Shown here: one piece after another, positions 12,813 through 24,470 of the stretch
How positions within the stretch are numbered: the first letter of the stretch is position 1
How the letters are laid out: the number at the start of each line of letters is the position of its first letter
Origin: Euryodendron excelsum
Taxonomy: Eukaryota > Streptophyta > Magnoliopsida > Ericales > Pentaphylacaceae
DNA length: 64,000 nt
Direction: 5' to 3'
Assembly: GCA_033060915.1 (NCBI GenBank)
Contig: CM065378.1
Location: 57,462,001 to 57,526,000 of the forward strand
Made by a program: the position numbers and the translations under genes
The notes under the pieces: model-generated
What the model saw: only the letters and a program-made list of their open reading frames with translations
Told to the model about the DNA's origin: nothing
The model's database searches: none

Positions 12813-13264
12813 GTTCGAGGTACGCTCTATCAAAAATTTGTTTGGAAGCTATAATGTTTACTTCAACTATTGAATTATGTTTGTTAGTTTTATATCAATG
12901 CATTCTGGTGATAAATTGATATGTGCCTGCTCTATGTGTTTATATATGTATGTCTTTATGTTTGCAAAGTCATTCTATAATCAGAATCCATTGCCGTATT
13001 TTATTGTTTTGTTGGCATTTTTGGAATTAGCTTTTTTTCTTTTTGAGGTGAATGTGAAAGAAGAAACAGGGCTACCAAAGTCAAAATCTTTCGAGTTGCT
13101 TATTATTGAATGGGGTAGGAACTTAAAATATTATTTTATGAAATTCTTTGTAATCAGAATCTCTGTACATAGTCACTAAAATGTCTAATGAAATTTAGCG
13201 AGTTTTGTTACATTGATATTTTATTTACATAGCATTGTTTCGTTTTTCTTTCTTTTTTGGTCCA

Positions 13265-13385
13265 ATAATGATAGGCTACACCACAAGGATAGCCCTCCCT
13301 CTATCGTGGATGAAGGTGAAATTTGATCCCTGATCTCTGGTATCACACCAAGAAATTGTAGTAGCTAAACTAGATGACGCAGTGT
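13265..13385 (-). repeat. SINE-like fragment
   Basis: Read on the minus strand there is a box-B-like GGGATCAAATTTCACC preceded by a weak box-A-like TAGTTTAGCTAC, the spacing seen in tRNA-derived plant SINEs. It sits in the non-coding 5' part of the MULE. No tail or duplication was identified, so this remains tentative. Confidence 0.3.
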
Positions 13386-13969
13386 ATTGTTATTGGTTTT
13401 AGTTGCTCAACCCTGTTAGGTCTAATTTTTGTAGTTGTGCCTACTCTATGCTTTATGTGATTCAACAATTGAATTTTAATTCTATCACATCATTGTAGTG
13501 ATTTATATTTGAGATATATAAGGCAATCATGATGGACATGGATTATTTCGTTCCAAAAGTTGGAATCCTCGGGTGTAAACTAGAGTTTACATCTGAATAT
13601 ATTTAGGTTTAGTACTACATAGCATGCTCAGAAATTCAAACCAATATATATGTATGTATATATATATATATGTAAATGATAACAACTCTAGTTTCAGTCA
13701 TCATTACTAACCAATACATGTAAATATTTTAACCACTAGTACAATCCATCTTGTTGTTTTGAGATTTCGGCATAGGAATCAATTATTAATACCTTCTAAT
13801 ATATATGTTTGATGGTAGGCATAGCTAAGTAATAACGATACTGGTAATGTTTTATTAGGGGGAAAAGATATTAAAAGATCGCCGAGAAGGTATAGCCTAT
13901 GATATAAAGGCTAGCTGTTGCTATGTTGTAGAACTGGAAACCTTACTTCCTGGGTTACGAGAAACGATC

Positions 13970-16819
13970 ATGCCTGTGATGGCTGGGTATGAAGAACATG
14001 TGAATATAAACTTCATATGTAGATACCCTTATCGACGAGTTGGAGAAGTCTTGGTATATAAGAAGTTATCGGTCAATGACGATATGACATTTCAACCTGT
14101 CTTGAATCTCCCTTTGAGATATAGTGACCTGCATTGTGTTGAAATATACGTTGTCAATGAGAGGAGCACAATGACCATCAGTGTCAGTCGTGTAGATGTG
14201 AATTTGAGAGATGTCTAGTCCTATGGTGAACTGTTGTCGTGGGGGGTGTTGTATCAGCGTTAGGGACATTTACTAAAACACTTACACTTGGACAAAGTAG
14301 TCAAAGTGCATAGGGTACGGATGCGTCGAGGCAACGAATGTCAAACCTTTTCAGCCCAAATGCGGATTACTCAGAGGGCTAGAGTAATTTTTAACAATTT
14401 CAAGATTTTCACATTCCAACTACACCTCATCGAGAATATGCTCGGGCCAATAGGGGTGCGTGAGGTGTGAGGTCCTAGTGCAAATATGGATCTCGTAGAA
14501 TGGCTCAGTGGCTTAGATGAGATAGGGAGACGGATAAATGAAGATGGCGATGTTCAATTTGTTGAGTCACACGAAGATGTTGATGTTTTGATGAGAAATG
14601 AAGAAAACATTGACTCCGATGACGATGGACACTGACAAGTGAACATTGCTGACTCGAATGACACTCCTGTGCTCTTTTTTACGAACCTGGATGAGGTAGA
14701 CGATAGCATAACTAGTCGAAATTTATATGATCAGGGTCTGACATGGTCAAATGCAAATCTAAAGTTTGCAAAAGGGATGGTTTTCAAAGATAAAAATGCA
14801 GTGATTAGTGCATGTAACTGATATCATGTGAAGGAAAAAAAAACATTATTATGTTGTAGAAACAAATAAAAAAATATAGAGTACTAGATGCACTCACGAT
14901 TGCCTGTGAAAACTGCGTGCGTGTTTGAAGAAGAATCATACTTTTTTTGAGATCATGTAATACACCGAGCCGCATACCTGTTTACATGGGATAAATAATT
15001 TGGATCACCGCAATCTGAATTCAATATTCATTACAAGCATGATTATATCCCAAGTTGCGGTAAGTTGTTATGAGTTTTTAATTTAAACTGAGACATATAA
15101 ATTTATGTATTCATGCCCTTCCTTTGTAAAGTTTAAGTATTCGTTTGGATCTTGTAGTGTACAGAAAGACCGTAGTTGTAAGATAGCATCTATAGTAAAG
15201 AATGTAACAAATAATACTGGTTTCATAATGTCGTATAAGAAAGCATGGCTTGGAAGAACAAAAGCCATTGCGATGGTATTTGATGATTGGGATGAGTCAT
15301 ATGAAAAGTTTTCAATGTACATAAGAACCTTGGAGTTCAAGAACCCGGGCACAACTGTGATTTCAGAAACATGTGACATTAGACGAATGGGAGAAGTTGC
15401 TCTGGACAGAATATTTTTGGTATTGGCCATGCATTGAAGGCTTCAAGCACTGCCCTCCAGTGATAGGTATCGACGGTACCCATCTTTACGAAAAATACAT
15501 AAGAGTTATGTTGATTGCTACGACTAGAACAGTGAGGAAAAACATTTTTTCCTTATCTTTCGCCCTAGTTAAATCAGAAAACTGTTGTGATTGGGCATGG
15601 TTTATCTACAATGTCAGGCATGTTATTGTGCCAGTGCAGGAGGGGATCACTTTGATTTCTAATCAACATGCCACCATATTAAGCGCGGTCAAATGTGAAC
15701 AGAAAATATCACGACAAAGGCAACCAGCTGGATTCCATAGATATTGTCGTAGGCACTTTCGAAATAATTACTAAGCAAAGTTCAGTAACGCTAAAGTTAA
15801 GGATCTTATATGAAAAGCTGAAAATGCTCATCAAGTGAGCAAATTCGACAAGGTAATGGAAGCAATTAAAGAATTATGTGAGCCGACGTACAATGAGTTG
15901 TGTGGGGAGGACCCTACGAAGTGGACATTGACACATGATGGAGGTTATTGTTGGTGAGTTACAACTACCAAGAATTCAGAGTGCTATAACAATGTATTAA
16001 GAGGTGCACGAGACTTACCCATAGCTACATGTGTTCAAGTTAACTTCTACCGCCTGGTTAATACTTTCAATAACAAACGAAGGGAAAATGAGCGTGATTC
16101 AGCTAAGGGGTTGAGGTACGCAAGCAAAGTGCAAGAAAAGATAGCAGAGTATCGAGCTCAATCAACGGGTCATCACGTAACTATCTTCAATCATAAATTT
16201 TAAAAAGTGTATATAGTTGTCTCGCCTATTGCTAGAATTCTATACTTCTAAATGCGTAATACAATGATCATGTTATTATATTTCCATCACAAGGGTCAAG
16301 GTTCCACTAAGGTTGTGACAAATCTAGTGGGCACAAAAAGGAATAACAAACATGCGGTGTCTCTGAATCCTCTATCATGTGATTGCGGAAAATAGATGAT
16401 CTATCATTATCTTTACTCGCACATGCTCGCAGTGTGTGCGAAATCGGGCAGACAACCATGGCACTTAATTGCTCCTCAGTATAGCATAGACGTTTACGCT
16501 CGCGTGCATGAAATAAGTTTTCAACCGATAGTGCACGAGCATTATTGGGCAACATATGATGGTTCTAAGGTCATACTCGATTCGAGCTGTAGACGAGAAG
16601 TCACATCTAAGAGCCCAAATAGAAAACAAATCCAGAATGGGATGGACGTCTCTAGGAAACGGCAAACCAATCATTGAAGTATTTGTAAGAAACAAGGGCA
16701 TGACAGGTGCAAATGTCCAAACCGGACTGCCTAAGTTATGTATTGGAGGGTACTTAGCCATATGTGATGGTTTATTTCTATCTGTCTTGAAGATATTACT
16801 TGGTTACACTTATATTTGA
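13970..16819 (+). pseudogene. MULE (MuDR-type) transposase, decayed
   Basis: The reading frames match plant Mutator transposases in order. At 13970-14218 there is an N-terminal block (NFICRYPYRRVG). At about 14690-14820 there is the MuDR N-terminal signature (LKFAKGMVFKDKNAV). At 15105-15430 the pre-catalytic block YKKAWLGRTKAIAMVFDDWD and FKNPGTTV follow. At about 15460-15680 lies the DDE core (VIGIDGTHLYEKY, IFSLSFALV). At about 15880-16150 come EDPTKWTLTHDGGYCWW and LPIATCVQVNFYRLV. At about 16360-16460 is a SWIM-like zinc finger (CDCGK then LYSHMLAVC). The gene is broken by stops and frame changes throughout. The second catalytic Asp, usually in a SDRH motif, is Asn here (LISNQH), and the SWIM Cys before His is Tyr. 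A GTAAGT at 15060 may be an intron donor. It encodes no active enzyme. Confidence 0.85.
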
Positions 16820-16855
16820 ACTTAATTTTATTTATGCATTGCATTATCTGAATTG

Positions 16856-16985
16856 AAGAACGGCGTATTAGTAACATCCTTCACAGTCTTTTTGTCGGCA
16901 GTCATTAGAACTTTACATAAAGTAATAAAATCATCCTTCGCATCCATGGAGTAGTCATATCCTTCACATGGCCTGTAGAGAGTAG
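16856..16985 (+). repeat. Left part of MULE internal minisatellite
   Basis: Contains ATCCTTCACAGTC, CATATCCTTCACATGGCCTG and GAGAGTAG. These are the same modules as in the array at 23215-23972, from which it was separated by the LTR insertion at 16986. Confidence 0.65.
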
Positions 16986-17662
16986 TGACTACACCCTAAA
17001 AGTGTAATCATAAGCCTTTAATTTGCACATTGTTAGACTTAGATTATAGTTAACTATCTTATTCTAGTTAGATATTTGTTTAATTCTATTTTGTGTGTGT
17101 TTTTTAGGTTATAGGAGTTAATAAAGGCAAATAGACACAAAGAATGATCAAAGCGGGTACAAAACAAGCAAACCGGTGATGAGAAGTCCAAACCATCTTG
17201 GTATTTTGGCCATAACTTTTTACTCTGATGTCTGATTGAGCTGATTTTTATGGCATTGGAAAGAAGACTTCAAGAGCTACAAATTATAGTCTAATGTGTA
17301 TCGGCTCAATCGGCCTCTAAGGTAGTCAAAATCGAGCTGGAAGGTTGCTAGGCCGAATCTGTGAATAGTGCCCATCCGAATGGTGCGTCTGAACGGTCAC
17401 TGTTCATCGGACGGTGCATCCAAATGGTAACTGTTCATTAGACGGTCACTGTTCACCCATCCGAATGGTGCGTTCAGACGCACTTAAAATAGCCGTCAGA
17501 CTCACCGTTCGAACGGTATTCGGACGTGTTGCGCCCTGGTTTTTTGGGCGTCCAAGATCCTTTCAGCTCGGAGACCCTAAAGCACAGAACTCTGTCACTA
17601 AAACTCGTCCTCCTAGAAGGACAAGTGCGACTAGGTTTGAAAATTGGTTTGACTAAGGGCTT

Positions 17663-17716
17663 TTTAGAAAAATTGAAGTCGCCACCTAACTTGATTAAGG
17701 TGAGTTAGGACACCTA
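17663..17716 (+). repeat. Conserved hairpin in the Tat-like LTR
   Basis: ACCTAACTTGATTAAGGTGAGTTAGG can fold two ways (CCTAAC with GTTAGG, or CACCT with AGGTG). The same sequence occurs in the second LTR at about 32428-32453 while much around it has diverged. It may be an RNA structure or a protein site of the retroelement. Confidence 0.4.
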
Positions 17717-18889
17717 AAACTAAGGGTTAATCTCAGGATTAAACTGAGGGTTTTTGGAAAAGGTTTTTGAAAACTCCCTCAAGAGAGAGTCTTTAAGAAA
17801 ACAGGTTATGTGGCAACATTTGGAAAAATTTAAGCCCTTTTGGAAAATAACTCCATTTTGGTCATTTGAAAATAAAAATCTATGGTTCGGGGATTGGTTA
17901 CGTGTAACGAAGACGCACTAAGCCATCACCCTACCCTGCCCTTTCGGTACCTACATGTCTAATCACCCTTTGTTCACTCACTAAAATAACCGGTTACCAT
18001 TGTCCACTTAATATCTACTTTAGAATTTTGAAAAAATGAGGTTTAATCATCACTTTTCAGATGGATGATGCATGATACAAGTTTTTGGAAGAAATTTGAA
18101 AATAATAAGGGTTTTAAGAGAGTTTGGAATAGAAACTTTGAATTTATTAGAATTTTTGAAAAAGGGATTGGAGTTGAAATAAAAGTTATGACCGCATCAT
18201 TTTAGGTTACCTACGTATCTCATTTGGTGAGAATCAGGTCATTCGTAGTTCGGGCAAGAGCCCGATGGAAAAAAAGCGCATTAGGGCCTTTGGAAGGTTT
18301 GAAGACACTTTGGGGTCTTTGAAAAAATTTAAGACATTTTGAGGTCTTTGAAAAAGTTTAAGACACTTTGAGGTCTTTGAAAGTTGAAGACTCTTTGTGG
18401 TCTTGGAATTTTTGACTTGAAATTGAATGGTGGAGTGTTTCTTGAAAATGTTTTTGGATCAACTTGAGGGAGTTTTGGAAAAAAGTTTTGTCTTGTCTCA
18501 AGAGAACTTGAAAGTGTTTTTGAAGTCTTGTTTTGAAAACCTTGGAGGCATGTTTTGATGAATTAGTTTTTTAAAGTGGTTTTTGGAAATGGTTAAGGGG
18601 TTGGAATCCAAATATGGACAACCTTAGAGGTTGATCTTGATTTATCACTTGTCCTTGGAATCCCTAACCATGAGGGGGCTAAGAACACTTTAGGTTTGTG
18701 ACCTTTTGAAAACATTTTTGGAAACGTCTTGAAGATGGAGTGTAAGAACATTTGAAAATTTTATGGAGTGGGTTTTTTTTGTTTAAATCAAGAGAGTGGG
18801 AGGTCTTGGAGAAGTGGGTTATGAGAATGGTTTAAAATTAAGTGATCATTTAAAAAAGGGTTCAAGAGTTGGAACCTTGAAGTATACTA

Positions 18890-19115
18890 ACCGGTTACAT
18901 GTCTTCGCTAGGTTGGGTTGACTTAGGGTTAGAGGTGACCTAAGGTTGACTAACTTGGGTTAGGTTAACTTAGGGTTAAGATGACCTATGGTTAACTAAC
19001 TTGGGTTAGATTGACCTAAGGTTAAGATGACTTAGGGTTAGGTTAACCTAAGGTAAGTGAACTAGGGTCAAGTTAACCTGGGGTTGGACAACTAGGGTCA
19101 AGTTAACCTAGAGTT
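18890..19115 (+). repeat. Tandem repeat of about 20-40 bp inside the LTR
   Basis: Variants of GGTTAGGTTAACTTAGGGTTA are repeated with GACCTAAGG and AACTTGGG modules. The TTAGGGTT runs recall telomere repeats but are irregular and interrupted, so this is an LTR-internal minisatellite rather than telomeric DNA. Confidence 0.6.
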
Positions 19116-20367
19116 AGATTGTAGAATGGTTTTGAAAGTTGGTTTGATGCACTCTTGGAAAGAGTTTTGAAAAACAAGACATGTTATGCCATGAACCTTG
19201 GTTGGCAAACTTTTTGAAAATCATTTCCATGAAAATTTTGATTCTAGCCAAGAGTATGGTTTATATGGTTGGTGATTGGAGACCATTCCAAGGAAGGTTT
19301 CCTTATGGCCATTATAACTTTTATCTTGACAAGAGTGGGGGTTTCTAAAATCAAATATAATGATGGCAATTTTTGAAAAATCATTTTTGATGCAAAGATG
19401 GAGAGAATGTATTTTTGAAAATCATCTTTTGAGAAGGATTTTAAAAATCACTTTTCAAGGGGACCATTCCATCAAAAAAGGGTTCATATGGCCAAACAAA
19501 ATGGAGACCACTCAGGAGAAGGTTCTATGGGGCCATTCTAACCACTACACTTAAAAAAATGAAAATCTTGAAAATTAGAGAATTAGAAAACAACCCTTAT
19601 GCAAATTAAAATGTCATGATACCAAAATGAAAGTTAGGGAATTAGTAGGAGGTCTTCTAAGGTATAATTCTTAAAATCTCATCCTACACTTCAAGTGGCC
19701 AACTCTTGGAACAATTTTTAAAAGAAATGTAGAACTTGGAAGTGGCATAAAATTAAGAGCAATGTAAGCATTGTGGAACATGATAATAAGCATAAAATGA
19801 AGCCAAGCACACAAGATATGATCAAAATAGTAATATGCAAGGGGACATGATTCACATACAAAGCTTTTAGGCTACACCACATAAACAAAGGGCTCCTAGG
19901 TCATACCATCTTAAAGTAGGCTAGTGAGAGGTCCCCCTACATGGTGGCTCTCACTTGCTTTCCTCTAGGCATGATCTAAGAGCCCTCTTGGCTCAAGCAT
20001 GCAAGAAAGGGGGGGTTGAAGATGGGGATTAAAATAAAGAATAGCCTAAGTAGGCTAGGAGGGAGAAGAGAAAAGTGAGGGAGAGCACAAATGTAAAAGG
20101 GATACCACCTTTTGCCTACATCACACTTGTATTCTTCAATGGATGTCTTAATTGAAGCTTGAGTGACTTCAAGAGGGCTTGAGAGGCTAGAGTGGAGTGT
20201 GTAAGTGTGTATGAGGCCTTGTATGTGGAGTGTATGGGCTTGAGAGGGGTAGAATCTAGCCTAAGTGTTGGATGGGTGGAATATATGTAAGGATTCGAGT
20301 TTCTAGAGTGATTTCAACAAAATTTCGCATCAATTTCGGACCTGGAATATACAAAGGGGGAGGCCTC

Positions 20368-20376
20368 TATTTATAG
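20368..20376 (+). promoter_or_regulatory. TATA box of the solo LTR
   Basis: TATTTATAG, about 2.84 kb into the LTR, with the equivalent box at 35211-35219 in the second copy. Both lie downstream of the polypurine half of the LTR, consistent with a retained LTR promoter on the plus strand. Confidence 0.45.
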
Positions 20377-20744
20377 GCAATCTGCAACAGGCCTGGCGCA
20401 TGTGCTACATTCGCATGGCCAAAATTTGACCTTGCCCATGTATGACATGCGCAAATACTATTCCATTGCCAGAATGACACGTGGCACCCTATGTACTGGT
20501 TAAATCTCGACTGTTGATCGAAAGTCGGTCAATCTAATCAAAATTTGAGCTCATGTTGCATACGCTCCATCACCGGGAAGGTTCGTCCAAACTTTGCCTC
20601 TATAATTAAGTTAACCAAGAAGGTTTCGGAGGAATCGGTCACACTCGGGATGTTCTCCTAGTGCTTCCGATGAACTTTCATGTTTTTGGAAAATTTGAAT
20701 TATGTTTGGAGGTGAGTGATATCGTCTTGGGAAGTATGCTAAGA

Positions 20745-21200
20745 AGGTCACTTTTGCGGAGCGTCTGTGATACACTCCTTGGGTGTTTAAAAGTGGCTGT
20801 TTTCGTTTCGTGTGATCGAGGCCTTCAAGAAGTGATCTATTTGATCGGACCGTACCAATGGAAAGTACTATGGAAATACTTTCAGGAATTTTCAAATTTA
20901 CGCATTTCTCAAGTCGTTTGACGGTGCGTTTTTATTAGGGAATCGGAGAAAAAGTAAACCTTGGCGGAGCGTCTATGAGACGTTCCAAGGGTTGCTGAAA
21001 GTTATAGTTTTCACACCATACGATGGAGAGCTTCGGAAGCGATCTATTCGATCGAACCGTATCGATGGAAAGATCTATGGACGAGCTTTCAAGAATTCTC
21101 TAATTTACGCATTTCTCAAGTCGGTTGACAGTGCGTTATAACCAAGGAATCGGGGGAAAAGACAATTTAGGCGAAGCGTCTGCGAGACGCTCCAGGGACC
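20745..21200 (+). repeat. Direct repeat of about 208 bp inside the LTR
   Basis: GCGGAGCGTCTGTGA (near 20756), GCGGAGCGTCTATGA (near 20964) and GCGAAGCGTCTGCGA (near 21171) begin successive units, each followed by a GATCTATTNGATCG segment and ACGCATTTCTCAAGTCG. There are about 2.2 diverged copies. Confidence 0.65.
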
Positions 21201-21988
21201 TTTTATCGAGCCGTGTGAGTTTAGTGTCGTAGGGTCCTCCTTGGGTTAAACAATGGCGTGTGGTGAAACCTTTTGCTTGAGATCCCAAGGCCGGTGCTGT
21301 TTCGAGGCATATTTGGGCTTTCGGGGGTAAAATAGTCATTTTGACCAAGATTGGCTAGAAATGGTCAGGAATGGTTTGGCTTATTGTGTTAAGTGTGTAG
21401 GGTTGTTCAGGGATAGTTTTGGGAGAGTCTTTTACTGTTCGGCGGGGTTTGCGCAGTGTTGAGGTGTATAGGAGCAAAATAGTCATTTTGATCGGAGTGG
21501 GCCAAAATAGGATCGGATTCTGACCAAATGGTGCGCGAGGGACGCCTAATGGTTTAACAACATTTTGGTAGGATGGACTTATCATTTTGAGGGATTTTGA
21601 ACCTTCCCAAAACGTGCCTGGAGGCTCAAGGGGCAGGTTTGGTCATTTTTCACCGAGTCGGGCTAGCAGGCGCCGGTGTTGACCTAGGTGTTGGTTCTCG
21701 AGACCGCCCGGTCTCAGAAAACTACCCATGAGGTATTGGTTCCCGAGATCGCCGATCCCGGGAAGCTACCTGAATGGTGTTGGTTTCCGGGACCGCCCAG
21801 TCCAGAAAGCTGCTTGGAATAATAGCGCTTATGGCTCCCGCTGGTCCTTGTGGGCCCAAGTATCGACCAATTGGTTGGATTGGAGATTGAAAGGCTCATT
21901 TTGAGTTTGCATGTGTTGTGATGTTGGAAACCGAACCCGGTCGGACAGGAGATCGCCGAGTGGGAAAAAATTGGGTGCTTACAGGACG

Positions 21989-22990
21989 GTTACTGTTCAT
22001 CCAGATTGTATTTTTTGCATCCGAAGCAACGTTTTTAGGGTTTTTTTTATAAAGTTTTTGAGTAGTTAGGGTTAGTTTTAGCAAGGGGGCGGCGGGAGAG
22101 CTCCTCCAAGGTTGGTTTTTTCCATTTTTTTACATTTTTAGCTTAGATTTAGCTTTGTAATGGTAATATAGGAGTAGAACTTGTGATTTCCTTTCATTGT
22201 ATTGCATTTTCTTTCACTTTCTTGCACTTTCTTGTATTTTTCTTGTATCTAAACACTCTTAATCTTCAAGTAAATTTTAGTTTAAATCTCTAAATGCTTT
22301 ATTTTCATTTTACATGCTTTTTTTATGAATTTAATTAGTTAGTTTTTAGATTGGGTTCAAATGTGAAAATTACGCAAATAATCCAAGGAATTTAATAGAG
22401 GTATATCACGAATTAATTGTCATATTTTCTAAAATTCGAATTCCTAATAATTACATGTGGAATTTTAGAAAATCTAGATTATTGACTAAGTTTGCGGATT
22501 TTTATCACCCAAATCAATGGTATTAATTTAGGACTATTGACTAGATAAAAACTCCACAATTGCTAGAAATTCATTCCCAACAATTGATTGAAGATGCCTT
22601 AGAAAATCTAGGTTATTGACTATGTTTGGCTAATCAATGCACAAACCACAAATTTGATATTAACTAAGTTGAATCGATGGTATTAACATTTGATTCCTCA
22701 TTGAACATGTATCTAATTTCAATTGCTTGATAATTATCAATTTTTAAAGTTAAATCTTCCGAATCAAATACACTTAAATGTTGTATTTGATTTGAATTAT
22801 AAACCCCATTGGAAACCTTGGATGAAATTGAGTGATTGGATCATTTTAGCCCAATTCCTTTTTAATTACTTTAAGTTTAATTTCATTTTGATTTATTTTA
22901 ATTGTCTAGTATTAATTGTTTTCATTTTCATTGCAATAGGTTAATAATTCAAAACAACCATCAAAAATCCAAAACATTTTCAGTCTATTT
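21989..22990 (+). other. Second half of the outer solo LTR, no gene
   Basis: AT-rich LTR sequence continuing the element begun at 16986. A 73-residue frame at 22723-22944 is compositional (rich in Phe, Leu, Ile, Asn) and is not called a gene. Confidence 0.6.
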
Positions 22991-23214
22991 TATTTTTCCA
23001 TTTTATTTTAGATCCAATTCCCCTCTTTAATTGCAATTCGATTCTAGGTTAGATTAGATTAGTGTGAGTTGAGTGCTAGAGCCTATATTGGGCTAGGTCC
23101 TTTGGGAGAGAACGATACCAGATCTTTCGATTTATACTTCATCGCGACCCCCATACTCTTGCGAGGTGCTAACTTCATTTGTAGGAATACCGCATTTGGG
23201 AGCGAGTCAAGTAG

Positions 23215-23972
23215 TCACATCTTTCACAGACTTTTGGCAGTCTTCACAGTTTTTAGTCAAAAACATGCACCCAACCTACGTACGGTAATCACACCCTTCA
23301 TAGTTTTTATTCATCAGCTTTCACATACTTCACAGTCTTTAGTCACATCATTCACATAGCCTGCAGAGTTCACAAACTTTTGTTAGCCTTCACAGCCTTT
23401 GGTCAAAAGCTTGCACCCTTCGTAAGGTAATCACACCCTTCATTATTTATCAGCATGCACACACTTCACAACCTTTAGTCACATCCTACGCATGGCCTGC
23501 AGAGAGTAGTCACATCGTTCATAGCCTTTTATCAACCTTCACAACCATTAGTCAAAAATCTGCACCCTGCGTAGGATAGTCACGCCCTTCACAGCCTTTA
23601 TTCATCAGCATACACACACTTCACAGCCTTTAGTTACATCTTACACATGGCCTGCAGAGAGTAGCCACATCGTTCATAACCTTTAGTCATATCCTATAGA
23701 GTTCACAGCCTTTTGTCAGCCTTCACAGCCTTTGGTCAAAAACATGCACCCTGTGTAGGGTAGTCACACCCTTCACAACCTTTATTCATCAGCATGCACA
23801 CACTTCACAGCCTTTAGTCACATCCTACACATGGCCTGCAAAGAGTAGTCACATCGTTTACAACCTTTAGTCACATCCTGCAGAGTTCACAACCTTTTGT
23901 CAGCCTTCACAGCCTTTGGTCAAATCTTGCACCCTGCATAGAGTAGTCACACCCTTTACAGCCTTGACATGT
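23215..23972 (+). repeat. MULE internal minisatellite with higher-order units
   Basis: About 760 bp built from modules of roughly 20 bp: CTTCACAGCCTTTAGTCA, CATCCTACACATGGCCTG, CAGAGAGTAGTCACATCG and CATGCACCCTGTGTAGGG. The CTTTATTCATCAGC module recurs near 23296, 23440, 23590 and 23773, giving higher-order spacings of about 140-183 bp. It lies between the transposase and the other MULE genes. Neither strand shows a continuous protein frame through it. Confidence 0.75.
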
Positions 23973-24074
23973 GAATAGTATCACCAATTGGCATCTAAGA
24001 CAAAGTCGAAATCAAAGTCATTTCCCACTCACGAGATAACGTGGTTCACAAGTAATAATTATATCACCCAACCC

Positions 24075-24084
24075 TATATAAAAA
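24075..24084 (+). promoter_or_regulatory. TATA box before the short MULE ORF
   Basis: TATATAAAAA, about 145 bp before the ATG at 24228. It is a good match to a plant TATA box at a plausible distance from that ORF. Confidence 0.4.
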
Positions 24085-24227
24085 GTGGGTCACAATTATA
24101 TAACTCAAACATGAATTACATAGTGAGTGATATTTTTTAGGCAACAGGTCGATATTGGGTTAGGTATTAGGAGTAAGAGTATCCTTTAGACCCTAATAAA
24201 GGCTACTCACGTAACACTGTTAACATA

Positions 24228-24470
24228 ATGTACAATAAGTACCACTATCATATTAAGGAGGTTGAAGTCTTGGTAGAAGTTTGTCGAGGTGTGAATATTC
24301 CAATCCCCCATCGTAAAGCCATGAATATGTCGATTAATACTCCTCAGTTGTTACAAATGGCGTTGCACCTTGTTCGTAAAGAAATTAATAGAGTGACACA
24401 GCGTCATCAACGATGCTCATTTATTCAAACCGCAAATAAGAAGAAGGAAGATGGATTTATGGGTGAATGA
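24228..24470 (+). CDS. Short intact ORF of unknown function inside the MULE (80 aa)
   Basis: Opens with an ATG and runs 80 codons to a TGA with no break, although every other frame in the MULE is full of stops. The protein begins MYNKYHYHIKEVEVLVEVC, is moderately basic and ends KKKEDGFMGE. There is no signal peptide, membrane segment or Cys/His motif. A TATA box lies about 145 bp upstream and an AATAAA at 24693-24698 follows about 220 bp after the stop, so a small transcription unit is possible. It may instead be the last exon of a longer broken gene. I do not recognise the family. Confidence 0.4.
   Translation: MYNKYHYHIKEVEVLVEVCRGVNIPIPHRKAMNMSINTPQLLQMALHLVRKEINRVTQRHQRCSFIQTANKKKEDGFMGE

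Larger units (their letters stand above)
17527..21983 (+). mobile_element. Solo LTR of a Tat/Ogre-like Gypsy element, 4457 bp
   Basis: Begins TGTTGCGCCCTGG and ends GGGTGCTTACA. The perfect duplication GGACG lies at 17522-17526 and 21984-21988. It contains the phrase GTCGCCACCTAACTTG and, 3' of it, GGTTCGGGGATTGGTTACGTG followed by CACCCTACC, a combination I know from very long plant Tat/Ogre LTRs. A related copy lies at 32269-37056. No protein domains and no partner LTR were seen. A TATTTATAG box at 20368-20376 is shared with the second copy. The Tat/Ogre assignment rests on recalled LTR features; the LTR nature itself is seen directly. Confidence 0.82.
16986..23209 (+). mobile_element. Solo LTR, Gypsy-like, about 1.76 kb net, with a nested LTR inside
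   Basis: Starts TGACTACACCC and ends GGGAGCGAGTCA. It is flanked by the perfect 5-bp duplication AGTAG (16981-16985 and 23210-23214). Joining the flanks restores GAGAGTAGTCACATC, which is exactly the unit of the minisatellite it landed in, so both borders are secure. The 3' part (GAACGATACC, then ACTTCATCGCGACC and TACTCTTGCGAGG near 23110-23165) resembles the end of plant Gypsy LTRs. No gag or pol sequence and no second LTR is present, so it is a solo LTR left by recombination. It holds short GGACGGT-CACTGTTCATC repeats (17380-17500 and 21984-22000), into one of which the next element inserted. The strand is inferred from the LTR end. Confidence 0.82.

Noticed and set aside
12625..12873. 82-residue ORF with apparent signal-like start
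   Set aside because: Covers a CT-rich leader with a likely splice donor; serine/leucine content is from CTCT repeats.
18900..19110. Telomere-like TTAGGGTTA motifs
   Set aside because: Irregular, interrupted by other modules and located inside a well-bordered solo LTR.
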